Source: an uncultured Bacteroidales bacterium (GTDB lineage: Bacteria > Bacteroidota > Bacteroidia > Bacteroidales > UBA932). Taken from it: DNA of 64,000 nucleotides. Numbering within the stretch: position 1 is the first letter of the stretch; each line of letters starts with the position of its first letter. The notes below the pieces were generated by a model that made no database searches, had not been told where the DNA came from, and was given only the letters and a program-made list of their open reading frames with translations. This document shows, piece after piece, positions 16,784 through 25,345 of the stretch. Position numbers and translations under genes: made by a program. The stretch covers positions 62,001-126,000 of the forward strand of contig ONSU01000004.1 in assembly GCA_900320545.1 (NCBI GenBank), read 5' to 3'.

Positions 16784-18811
16784 ATGAAACGTTCCCTGCT
16801 CCTGGCTCTTCTGGTCTGCGCCTTCCTGGCGCCTTCTTGCAAAAAACACACATATACGCCCGAAGAGGAAGAAGATCCGACACAGGAGGAGACCCCCTCA
16901 ACTCCCGAAGAGCCCACGCCCCCTCTCTGTACCATTACGCTGGGGGAGCCTGATTTCTCCGATGAATCATACGTTACCCTGACCGCAGAGGTTGATTATG
17001 AGGAAGGAGCGGCCTTTGACCGGGCCTGTCTTTATTACAACGAAAGCCTGACGGACAAGGAAAACCTTGTCAAGAGCGGCACATACGAGACTGTCTTCAG
17101 CAACGATGGAGGCTCTTCACTTTATGCACACCTGTGGGATCTGCCGTCCGAAAAAGGAATCAATTATATCTTTGTCGTTACACTGGAGGACAGCTTTAAG
17201 AAGGTGGTTTCAGAAGTGGGGCATTTCACATCCCCGTACAAGGAACCGGAAACGATAGGCTCCGTCGAATTCCACGGAGCCACCCGGGTTGAAAGCCACT
17301 CGGCACAACTGCTTGGCTCGCTCAGTACCAAATATTATGATTTCACCGGACGCACCTGCGGCTTCCTGGTCAGTGAAACGGCAGATAACCTGACGGCACT
17401 TTCCACCTCCGGAAAGAAGTACCCGGCTCCCGAGATCCTGCAGTTAGGGCAATTTTACTCCACGTTGAACGACCTCGAGCCGGCGACCACCTACTACTAC
17501 ATCCCTTACGTAGAGTGGCTCGGAGAATATGCCTACGGCACGGAAGTCCGCAGCTTCACCACCCCGGATATCCTGTTTGCCCTCGTCACAAAAGACCCCG
17601 AAAACATAACGGCTTCCTCCGCTACCCTGGGCGGCAAACTGACGGTCGCCCGGAATGAAACGGTTCCCGTCTCCGGTACCGGCATCCTCTGGAAGGAAGG
17701 CCTCTGTGACCAGCAGTCCCTAATTTCCGACGGGTCATTCGTCTCCGCCGGGCGTAATTCAGACGGAGAATTTGCAGCCGCTTTGTCCGGATTGAAACCG
17801 GGGACCAGATACTCTTATATGTCCTGCGCGACGATTGACGGGAAAAGACGGGTTGGAGAGGTCCGGCAAGTTACGATTCCGAATCCTTCCGTCGCCTACG
17901 GGACGGGGGAAGCCGTCCGGGTGACGACCCAATCGGCCCTCCTTACCGGATGGGTCAGTGACCCCAATAATTTCCGGCATATCGCCTTCCAGATCAGCCA
18001 GACACCGGAGTTTGATCCGTCTTCATCCCCCGACTGGAACAATATCTCCTCCGAATCCCTACCGGGCTCGGGGATAAAAAAAGTCCAGGCTCTGGCCGAA
18101 GGCCTCAATCCCGGGACAACCTACTATTTCAAGATATTTGTTATAGATGGATCTCAACAGTTTCAGGGAGAAACACATAGTTTTGTCGCCAAAGACAACG
18201 ACACCCTCGCCGCCCCTGTCGATATGGGACTCCCTTCCGGAACAAAATGGTCCAGTGTCAATCTCGGACAAACGCAGCCGTACCAACAGTCCCCCTTCTT
18301 CTGCTGGGGAGAAACCTATACCAAAGACTATTTCTTCATCAACAACTACAGGTGGAAGGATTACGCCGATATGAATCTCACAAAATACTGCACGGATTCC
18401 TCCAAGGGGCACAATGGCTTTACGGACGGTAAAACCATACTGGACGCCGAAGACGACCCCTCGAGCGTTTTTCTAGGAGGGAAATGGCATACCCCGACGC
18501 AGGAGCAGTGGCGGGAACTTATGTTTAACGAGAATATGGAATGGGGGGCAACAGTATATAACAGTACCCCCTGCTGGAAAGTCTCCAGCAAGATTACGTT
18601 GAATACTCTCTACATTCCGAAAGCTACCGGAAAAGAATTTGACATCGTTTTCTACGGCCTTTACTGGAGCTGCGAACTGGATCCCGCAGACAACGATCAG
18701 GCGAAATGCGCCTATCTTAAAGATCCCTATGGCATTTACCAGGAAAACGAGGTCTTGCGGTCCTATTTCCGTACCACAGGCGCCTCCATCCGCCCGGTCT
18801 GCAACGAATAA
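16784..18811 (+). CDS. Multidomain surface lipoprotein with fibronectin-like repeats and a FISUMP-like C-terminal domain
   Basis: I start at ATG 16784 (MKRSLLLALLVCAFLAPSC); the preceding TTG-started two codons add nothing. The 675-residue lipoprotein has a Glu/Pro/Thr-rich linker (about 30-50), then four or so repeating beta units of fibronectin III character with recurring phrases such as LEPATTYYYIPYVEW, LKPGTRYSYMSC and LNPGTTYYFKIFV. The last 200 residues (VDMGLPSGTKWSSVNLG, FFCWGETYTKDYF, GKWHTPTQEQWREL) resemble the Fibrobacter succinogenes major paralogous domain found in Bacteroidetes surface proteins. It is probably cell-surface exposed, with no known activity. Codon use is less GC-rich than the neighbours. 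Confidence 0.78.
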   Translation: MKRSLLLALLVCAFLAPSCKKHTYTPEEEEDPTQEETPSTPEEPTPPLCTITLGEPDFSDESYVTLTAEVDYEEGAAFDRACLYYNESLTDKENLVKSGTYETVFSNDGGSSLYAHLWDLPSEKGINYIFVVTLEDSFKKVVSEVGHFTSPYKEPETIGSVEFHGATRVESHSAQLLGSLSTKYYDFTGRTCGFLVSETADNLTALSTSGKKYPAPEILQLGQFYSTLNDLEPATTYYYIPYVEWLGEYAYGTEVRSFTTPDILFALVTKDPENITASSATLGGKLTVARNETVPVSGTGILWKEGLCDQQSLISDGSFVSAGRNSDGEFAAALSGLKPGTRYSYMSCATIDGKRRVGEVRQVTIPNPSVAYGTGEAVRVTTQSALLTGWVSDPNNFRHIAFQISQTPEFDPSSSPDWNNISSESLPGSGIKKVQALAEGLNPGTTYYFKIFVIDGSQQFQGETHSFVAKDNDTLAAPVDMGLPSGTKWSSVNLGQTQPYQQSPFFCWGETYTKDYFFINNYRWKDYADMNLTKYCTDSSKGHNGFTDGKTILDAEDDPSSVFLGGKWHTPTQEQWRELMFNENMEWGATVYNSTPCWKVSSKITLNTLYIPKATGKEFDIVFYGLYWSCELDPADNDQAKCAYLKDPYGIYQENEVLRSYFRTTGASIRPVCNE

Positions 18812-18833
18812 TCTCTCTGGTTGGGAATTCCAT

Positions 18834-18865
18834 AAAAAAGGCTCCGCCCAATGGACGGAGCCTTT
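18834..18865. terminator. Intrinsic terminator closing the minus-strand locus A
   Basis: GGCTCCG (18840-18846) and CGGAGCC (18856-18862) form the stem. On the minus strand the stem is followed by TTTTTTA. It sits 24 bp past the stop of the 1220-residue beta-helix gene, ending the operon that begins with the sigma factor. It may also stop the convergent lipoprotein gene. Confidence 0.85.
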
Positions 18866-18889
18866 GAAAACTACAGAGGTAGATATCGA

Positions 18890-21800
18890 CTAATTCTGAT
18901 AGGCACCCGGCCACCAGGGGGCGGTGCGGGCAACGCCGCGGCCGTCCTGGCCAATGGCACCAATCTCAACAAGCCAATTGTAGAAGTCGAGACCAATATT
19001 GGTGACATCCGTGTGGACGGAATCCGTCTCGGGATAGCCCGTCTTCATCGCACTCTCGACATCAGCCTGCGCAGCGGCCGTGAAGCCGGAAAGGCTGTTC
19101 GTCCACTGATAGACGCCATACTTGTCGGAAGCATTCCATACCTCGGAATAACTGCCTCCGAGGGAAGCATCGCTCTGGCCGATCAGGTCTGTCGTCGCAA
19201 GCGTCGGGCTTTCCGGAGCCGCCGTGAAACTGTAGACATTGTGCCCAAGATCGTTGAAAATGCCGGCCGACTTCAGCACAAAGATGTTGTCCGCCGTATT
19301 GCGGTTGATGAAGATGTTGTTGCAGACCGTCGCCTTGCGCGAGCCGTTGGCGCGAAGGACTGCCGTGACATTATCATCCACCACCGTCGTGTTGACAACC
19401 AGCCATCCACCGTCGGAGTTCAGGGAGATATTGCTGCCCGGGTTGGCGTTGGTACACTTGTTCCCGTACAGCGTGCAGTTGTTCAGGCAGGCGTTGTTGT
19501 TGCCGTTGTGGAGCGCGACACCCCATCCGCCGGAGTTCGTCGTGTAGTTGTTGTAGAAGGTAACCTGATTCATATAGATCAGTGCGTTGGCGCCACCCTG
19601 AATCATACCGCCGCTGGCCGCATAGTTGTTCTTGATGACACAGCGGTTCATCTTGAGGCGGGTACTGGCATTGAGGCCGAAGAGACCGCCGCGGTAGCGT
19701 GAATGGTTGCCGTCAAACTCACAATCCGTGTAAGACACGGCGGCATTGCCCTGGACGCGCATCACGGCGCCGAACGCATTGCCGCTACCGTTGATATAGT
19801 TCTCCTTGAACGAGCAGCCCGTGGCTTCCAGCGTAGGATCTTTCCCGTCCTTGGAATCCAGATAAATAACGCCACCGTTGCGGACGGTGCTTCCGGAAAC
19901 GACGTGATTGTCAGAGAAGGAACATCCGTCCAGATAGAGGGCGCCATATTCCAGGGTTATACAACCGCCGTTACCGTTGTCGCACCAGTTGCCGGAGATC
20001 GTGCAATCCTTCATCCGGGCCGTCGCCACAGTATTGACGTGCAGGACGCCCGATCCATTATAGGCGGTATTCTGCGTAAAGGTGCACCGCTCAAACTCGG
20101 CCGTACCGGAGCCGCCGAGACGTGCCGCGCCGCCGTGGAAGTTGCCGGAAGTGCCATCCTTGCTCCCGCCCGACTTTCCGATATTCTTGTCGAACTTGCA
20201 GTCCGTGAACTTGCAGACGCTTGCAGCTACGGGTTCGAGATTGAGAGCATTGCCGTTGCGGCCGCGACAGGCCGTAAACTCGGAGTGATCGACGACAAGG
20301 GAAGAGGATTCCTTCACCGAGATGGCGCCGCCGTTGGAATAGTTGACGGTCGAGCCGTCTTCCTGGCCCGCTTCGCAGCCGTCGAACTTCGCATAGCTGA
20401 TCGTGGCAGCGGCCGAGGATGACAGATAGATGGCGCCGCCGTTGGCGTGCTGATTGCCCGGAGCAAGGGTTTTTTCACCGGTGAAAGTCACCAAAGACCC
20501 GGATGTTCCCGCAACGGTGACTTTACCCAGGCTGTGGATGGAGGCGCCGTGGAAGTATGCCGTATTGTCGATGAATGACGTACCGGCACCAACAGTCAGC
20601 TGGGCGTCCTTGTCCGTAACGGCGATGGCACCACCGGCGCCGTTCGTGGCCTTGTTGGCCTCGAGCACGCAATCATTGAGCGTACAGACCGACTCGGAAG
20701 TCCTGAGGAGGATGGCGCCGCCTGCGGTATTGCCGGAGACCGCCGTCTTGCTCTCTCCCTGACCCGCCAGAGCCTGATCGCCATAGCTGGCGGTATTGCC
20801 GGTGAAGGAGCAGCTCGTAAAGGTGATATTGCCCTTCTCGATACTGATGGCGCCGGCCCGGGGAGCGGAATTGCCTACGAAATCGCAGCCCGTGAACAGG
20901 GTCTCCGCCGAGCCGTTGGTATGGAAGGCGCCGCCGCCCCAGCTGCCGGCCGTATTGTTCTTGAAGATGCAGTTAAGGAAGGTTACGTCCGTCGAACCGC
21001 CGTTCTGGGCGGCGCCGGAGGTATTGTAGGAACTGTTGTTCTCGAACTTGCAATTCTTGATTTCTGCACTGGCTCCCGCATTGATATGAAGGGCCGGGGA
21101 ATTCCGGGCATAATTTTCCGCGAAGTAGCAATCCTCGATGGACGCGGATGCATTCTTGCCCAAGGTAATCGAGGCTCCGGTATGGTCATCCGTGTTGCGG
21201 TTGTTCGTAAAGCGGCAGTCGGTCACCGTAACCAAAGCGGCAGAGCCGTCCGCGGCCGCCACATACAAGGCACCTGCATTCTCGGAGTCCACGCTGACAT
21301 CTTTGAAGGTGATCCCGTTGAAGAGCAAAGTGGCTTGACTTCCGATTCCAAAAATCCCGGTCTCACTGCCGCCGGAGAAAGCGGTGACGTTCTCAGCCGC
21401 GTCGCGGCCGGTCTGTGCCGTTCCGTGAAGGTTCTCGGGATAGCCGCCGAGGAAGGTCATTCCAATGGGCCCGGACGCATTTTCAAAGTCAATGGTAATC
21501 TTGTCGAGCCCTTCGGCGAGATAATAGGTGCCCGCGGCGAAGTGGAAGGTGACGCCGTCAAAAGCATCCGCACGGGCGGAAGCACCGCCGAGCAGCATCC
21601 GAAGGCCCTCTGCATTCATCGCGTTATCCCAATTCTCGCCGCTCTGGTTGCCGGCACCGGAGACGCTAATGAAATAATCGGAGAATACCTCCACGCCACC
21701 GTCGGAAGTCAACTTGATCGTGTTGAGCTTGCCACCTTTGAGGGCCGTCGCCTGCGGGACTTCGAAGGACTTGCTGTACTCTTTCGCGTCGTCGTCGACC

Positions 21801-22552
21801 ACCTTCACTGTGAGCGTCTGGCCCGCCTCGAGGGGCACGTCAATCGCGGAAATGTTCATATAGGCCGTCAGGACCTGGCCGGAGGCGGACACATCCACAT
21901 TCTCCAGTGCCACGGCGATCCTGTCCGTCTTCACAGTGCCCATATTGTTGGCATTGAAAATGGCTGAAGAGGCTACCAGGGCGGCTTCCTTGACCACACT
22001 GACCTCGCCGGGCAGCGACACGACGAGTTTCAGCACGCCGTTCTGGAGGAAGTCGCCGCCGTGAGCGGCCGCCCATTCCTCGGTAAAGGCCACCTCCTCA
22101 TACGTATCCACGCCGGAAATCAGGGCGTTGTAGGTAAGGTGGTCGGAATTGCCGTTACCGTTCTGGGTCTGATTGGCATAACTCCGGGCCCCGAGGGCTT
22201 CCTTTGTCTCGAAAGAGCCGGGATAGAGAATGGTGAAGGTGCTACCCTCAACCGGGTTGCCGGTAAATTCGGCGCTGTGGCCGGAGAATCCGTCCGCGAT
22301 GGAATAGAGCTCGGAGGTCTCACCGATAACACGGAGGGCATCACCCTCCTGCCAGGCAAGGGCCATTCCGTTGCCGGAAGGGGCCTGATCGGTCAGGGAA
22401 ACTTTGGTAAGCGCATCGGGAATGGTGACCCGAATCACATTGGAGCCGGGTTCAGGACCGGGTTTCACGGGTTCCTGGGTCTCCTTGTTGCAGGCGGCGA
22501 AAACAGCCGCGGCCGCCATCAAAGAAGCGGCAAGATACATCATCCTTCTCAT
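18890..22552 (-). CDS. Fimbrillin-like/parallel beta-helix surface lipoprotein (locus A)
   Basis: This 1220-residue lipoprotein has its lipobox at about residue 20 (AVFAACNK). Residues 35-290 form a fimbrillin-like domain: TKVSLTDQAPSG, LAWQEGDALRVI, FTILYPGSF and late GQVLTAYMNI. After FSDYFISVSGAGNQSGENWD begins a right-handed beta-helix of roughly 800 residues, dense in GGAI-type turns and CxFxxN repeats like chlamydial polymorphic membrane proteins. It ends DGRGVARTAPWWPGAYQN, a variant of the choice-of-anchor Q end. Likely an adhesin or ligand-binding surface protein, or a polysaccharide lyase-like fold without visible catalytic residues. Its ATG overlaps the stop of a tiny ORF upstream. 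Confidence 0.85.
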   Translation of the reverse strand: MRRMMYLAASLMAAAAVFAACNKETQEPVKPGPEPGSNVIRVTIPDALTKVSLTDQAPSGNGMALAWQEGDALRVIGETSELYSIADGFSGHSAEFTGNPVEGSTFTILYPGSFETKEALGARSYANQTQNGNGNSDHLTYNALISGVDTYEEVAFTEEWAAAHGGDFLQNGVLKLVVSLPGEVSVVKEAALVASSAIFNANNMGTVKTDRIAVALENVDVSASGQVLTAYMNISAIDVPLEAGQTLTVKVVDDDAKEYSKSFEVPQATALKGGKLNTIKLTSDGGVEVFSDYFISVSGAGNQSGENWDNAMNAEGLRMLLGGASARADAFDGVTFHFAAGTYYLAEGLDKITIDFENASGPIGMTFLGGYPENLHGTAQTGRDAAENVTAFSGGSETGIFGIGSQATLLFNGITFKDVSVDSENAGALYVAAADGSAALVTVTDCRFTNNRNTDDHTGASITLGKNASASIEDCYFAENYARNSPALHINAGASAEIKNCKFENNSSYNTSGAAQNGGSTDVTFLNCIFKNNTAGSWGGGAFHTNGSAETLFTGCDFVGNSAPRAGAISIEKGNITFTSCSFTGNTASYGDQALAGQGESKTAVSGNTAGGAILLRTSESVCTLNDCVLEANKATNGAGGAIAVTDKDAQLTVGAGTSFIDNTAYFHGASIHSLGKVTVAGTSGSLVTFTGEKTLAPGNQHANGGAIYLSSSAAATISYAKFDGCEAGQEDGSTVNYSNGGAISVKESSSLVVDHSEFTACRGRNGNALNLEPVAASVCKFTDCKFDKNIGKSGGSKDGTSGNFHGGAARLGGSGTAEFERCTFTQNTAYNGSGVLHVNTVATARMKDCTISGNWCDNGNGGCITLEYGALYLDGCSFSDNHVVSGSTVRNGGVIYLDSKDGKDPTLEATGCSFKENYINGSGNAFGAVMRVQGNAAVSYTDCEFDGNHSRYRGGLFGLNASTRLKMNRCVIKNNYAASGGMIQGGANALIYMNQVTFYNNYTTNSGGWGVALHNGNNNACLNNCTLYGNKCTNANPGSNISLNSDGGWLVVNTTVVDDNVTAVLRANGSRKATVCNNIFINRNTADNIFVLKSAGIFNDLGHNVYSFTAAPESPTLATTDLIGQSDASLGGSYSEVWNASDKYGVYQWTNSLSGFTAAAQADVESAMKTGYPETDSVHTDVTNIGLDFYNWLVEIGAIGQDGRGVARTAPWWPGAYQN

Positions 22553-22674
22553 GGCTGTTCCTCCTCGTCAAAAATTACATTCTCACCGAAATCGGCGAGA
22601 GCCGACGCCAGGAACATACGCTCCGGGCAAGTCGTTTTGCAGCGAACTGCAGGGGTTACATAAGATTTTTTCAT
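22549..22674 (-). CDS. Small ORF (41 aa) coupled to the 1220-aa fimbrillin-beta-helix gene
   Basis: ATG 22674 encodes MKKSYVTPAVRC and continues to an acidic tail FDEEEQP. The TGA overlaps the ATG of the following lipoprotein gene (ATGA), a strong sign that both are translated together. It has no signal peptide. Two similarly placed small ORFs (38604-38756 and 61867-62022) share the MKK/MKN start, early Pro, internal hydrophobic patch and acidic, aromatic end. The function is unknown: it could be a leader that couples translation, or a real small protein. Confidence 0.65.
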   Translation of the reverse strand: MKKSYVTPAVRCKTTCPERMFLASALADFGENVIFDEEEQP

Positions 22675-22691
22675 ACTATAATGAACATTAG

Positions 22692-25340
22692 TTATTTCTG
22701 ATAAGCACCCGGCCACCAGGCATCGCCGCGGGCGGTGCCGAGGGCATCCTTGCCAAGGGCGCCGATTTCACTCAGCCAGGCGTAATAGAACTCACCGAGG
22801 GTGTTGTCGCCGATGTAGGCATTGAACTCGTTGTACTTCATATTGAGACTCTCCTTGACTGCCGTCTCAAACCCTGCAGGTGTAATCTTCGTGAAAGACT
22901 CCGCCGGGCCGTTCCAGGTATAAACATTATTTTCCGTGTCGAAGGTACTGGTTCCGAGGCTCGCCAAAGTAGCGTCATAGATATTTCCGGATTCGGTCAG
23001 ATTGACATCCGTCCCGTCGATGGCCGGCCCCATAATGTTATTATACGCATAGAGCGGGCACTTCATCTTGTCGAACGGACCGAAGACGAGCGGATTCTCG
23101 ACGGTCGAGGTGTTGATGATGAGCGAATTGGCCAGCAGCACGGAAGCGTTGTTGGAAGCATCCGTATTGCGGACGGCAACCAGGTCGGCCGCCCCGATGA
23201 GCGTCGAGTTGGTGAAGATAATGAGGCCGTCATTATTCAGCAGGACGCCGTTGCCGCCTTCCTGCTGACGCTCGTTGCCGTAAATCGTACAGTTGTTGAA
23301 GCAGGCGATGCCCGGGTTGCCGCCGTGGAGGATGAAGCCCCACTGGTTGGTGCGCATCGTATTGTTATAGAAGACGCAGTTATTGAAGAAACCGATGGCC
23401 CCCTGCTTGTTGCTCTTGCTGCCGTTGGCCTGGATGAGGCCGCGGTCGGAGGCGCGGTTGCCGATGAACTTGGTGTTGTTGCACTTGAACCAGCCGCCGG
23501 AGGCCTCTCCGGAGCCGCCTGCCTGCAGGAATATCAGCGCGCCCGTCACGGCCTCGCAGTCCTCGAAGACACAGTTATCAATGGTGAAATCAGCCTGCTG
23601 GACGGAGATGATGCCCGCACCCTTGTTGGTGCTGGAAGCCATCGGGGTCACCGTGCTCGCCTTGCAGGAATGGAACCGGCATCCTTCGACGGTAACGACG
23701 GCATCCACGGCATTGGCGTGAATTGCACCGCCGTTCCCTTTTTCCGTCTCGGTATAGCATCCCTCGAACAGGCAGTTTTTGTAAATCTGGGTTCCCTTGG
23801 AATTGTTTGCCGCGCCGCCGGTATTGAGCGAATGACTCTTGAAGGTGCAGCCGGTAAACGTCACATGGGCCGCATCATTGTCGGTATAGACAGAGCCGCC
23901 GTTCCGGGCATAATTCCCGGTACCGAACTCGCAGTCCGTCGCCACGACCGTTCCCTTGGAGCAGCGGATGGCACCGCCGCTGTTGCTGGCCGTAGCGGTC
24001 TTGTTGTTGTCGAAGAAGGTGCCCTCGAGCGTGAGCGTCGCATCGCCCGAGCCGCCGGCCGCGACATGGATGCCGCCGCCGTTATCTGATCCGCGGTATC
24101 CGTTTGCAATCGTCATACCCTTGATGGTAAGGTTGGTCTGATTGCCCAGGAGAAGGACACGGTACTGTCCGTCGCCGCTCAGGATGGCGTCCTTCGAGCC
24201 GACGAAGGTCAGGTCCACCTGCTTGGAATAGCCGTTGTACTCGATCTTGAGGCCATTCTCATTCTCCGCATCCGGAAGCACATACGTACCGTCCGCAAAG
24301 TGGAAGGTCGCGCCGTCCAGTTTTGCGGCGTTGGCGTCGGAAGTCGCCTGGCCGGAAGGATTACTCTCGCCGGTCACAACTGTCCGAAGGAGCGACTTGA
24401 GTTGATTGACGTCGATCGCGTTGTCGGCATCGACACCGGTCTTCTCGCCCGCTCCCGTCACGCTGACATAATAGTCGGTAAGGATGGTCACGACCTCGGG
24501 CTCCAGACGGATGATGCTGAGTTTGCCGCCCTGCATCACGACATCGTTCTCCACCGTGAAACTCTGGCTGTAGACATTGTCATCCGCCGCGGTCACCTTC
24601 ACGGTGAGTTCCAGCCCGGCGGCAAGGGCGATGTCCTGCGCAGGCACGTTCAGATAGGCCGTCAGGATCTGTCCGGAGGCGGATACGTCCACATCCGACA
24701 GGCTCAGGGCCAGGGAAGCGCTCTTCACGGCGCCGGCATTGTCGAGACAGAAGATCTCAGTGGGTGCCTCGAGCGCAACACTCTTCACCGCCGCATATTC
24801 GGAAGGAAGGGTCACGACCATCTTGAGCACACCGCACTGATGAAGGGCGCCGCCGTGGGCGGTCGCCCAGTCCGGGCTGAAGGCGACTTTGTCATAGGCG
24901 TCCACCCCGGTCAGCCAGGTGTGATACACGAGGTGGTCCGCGTTGCCGTTGCCGGTCTGGGTCTGATTGGCGTAACTGTAGGCAGTCACATCGGCAAGCG
25001 TGGCGAATGTCCCGGGATAAATGATATCGAAGGATGTTCCTTCGACCGCGTTGCCGGTGAAATCCGCCGCGTGGCCGCTGAAGCCGTTCTTGATGGCAAA
25101 AAGTTCCGAATTGCTGCCGGAGATCACGCGGATGGCGTCACCCGCCTCCCAGGCGAGGGCCATTCCGCCGCCGGAGGCCGTCCGGTCGGTCAGGGACACC
25201 TTGGTAACATCCGAAGGAATGGTGACGTGCATCACCGTTCCGTCCTGCGGGAGCGGCTCGGACACTTTATTACAGGCCGCCAGAAGGGCGGCGGAGGCCG
25301 CTGTCAGCGCGGCATATTTAAGTATTCTGTTCATTGTCAT
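22692..25340 (-). CDS. Fimbrillin-like/parallel beta-helix surface lipoprotein, paralogue of the 653-aa protein
   Basis: Up to 882 residues; translation may start two codons later at MNRILKYAAL. The lipobox is LLAACNK. Residues ~30-285 form a fimbrillin-like domain closely related to that of the 1220-aa protein (VTKVSLTDRTASG, AWEAGDAIRVIS). The beta-helix half, from FFDNNKTATASNSGG onward, is nearly the same as in the protein at 47357-49318, with shared phrases such as NNTMRTNQWGFILHG and NNCTIYGNERQQEGG, and ends DAWWPGAYQK. The gene is 5 bp from the 573-aa gene upstream and 17 bp from the small ORF downstream. A role in surface binding is inferred. Confidence 0.85.
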   Translation of the reverse strand: MTMNRILKYAALTAASAALLAACNKVSEPLPQDGTVMHVTIPSDVTKVSLTDRTASGGGMALAWEAGDAIRVISGSNSELFAIKNGFSGHAADFTGNAVEGTSFDIIYPGTFATLADVTAYSYANQTQTGNGNADHLVYHTWLTGVDAYDKVAFSPDWATAHGGALHQCGVLKMVVTLPSEYAAVKSVALEAPTEIFCLDNAGAVKSASLALSLSDVDVSASGQILTAYLNVPAQDIALAAGLELTVKVTAADDNVYSQSFTVENDVVMQGGKLSIIRLEPEVVTILTDYYVSVTGAGEKTGVDADNAIDVNQLKSLLRTVVTGESNPSGQATSDANAAKLDGATFHFADGTYVLPDAENENGLKIEYNGYSKQVDLTFVGSKDAILSGDGQYRVLLLGNQTNLTIKGMTIANGYRGSDNGGGIHVAAGGSGDATLTLEGTFFDNNKTATASNSGGAIRCSKGTVVATDCEFGTGNYARNGGSVYTDNDAAHVTFTGCTFKSHSLNTGGAANNSKGTQIYKNCLFEGCYTETEKGNGGAIHANAVDAVVTVEGCRFHSCKASTVTPMASSTNKGAGIISVQQADFTIDNCVFEDCEAVTGALIFLQAGGSGEASGGWFKCNNTKFIGNRASDRGLIQANGSKSNKQGAIGFFNNCVFYNNTMRTNQWGFILHGGNPGIACFNNCTIYGNERQQEGGNGVLLNNDGLIIFTNSTLIGAADLVAVRNTDASNNASVLLANSLIINTSTVENPLVFGPFDKMKCPLYAYNNIMGPAIDGTDVNLTESGNIYDATLASLGTSTFDTENNVYTWNGPAESFTKITPAGFETAVKESLNMKYNEFNAYIGDNTLGEFYYAWLSEIGALGKDALGTARGDAWWPGAYQK

Positions 25341-25345
25341 TCCTC

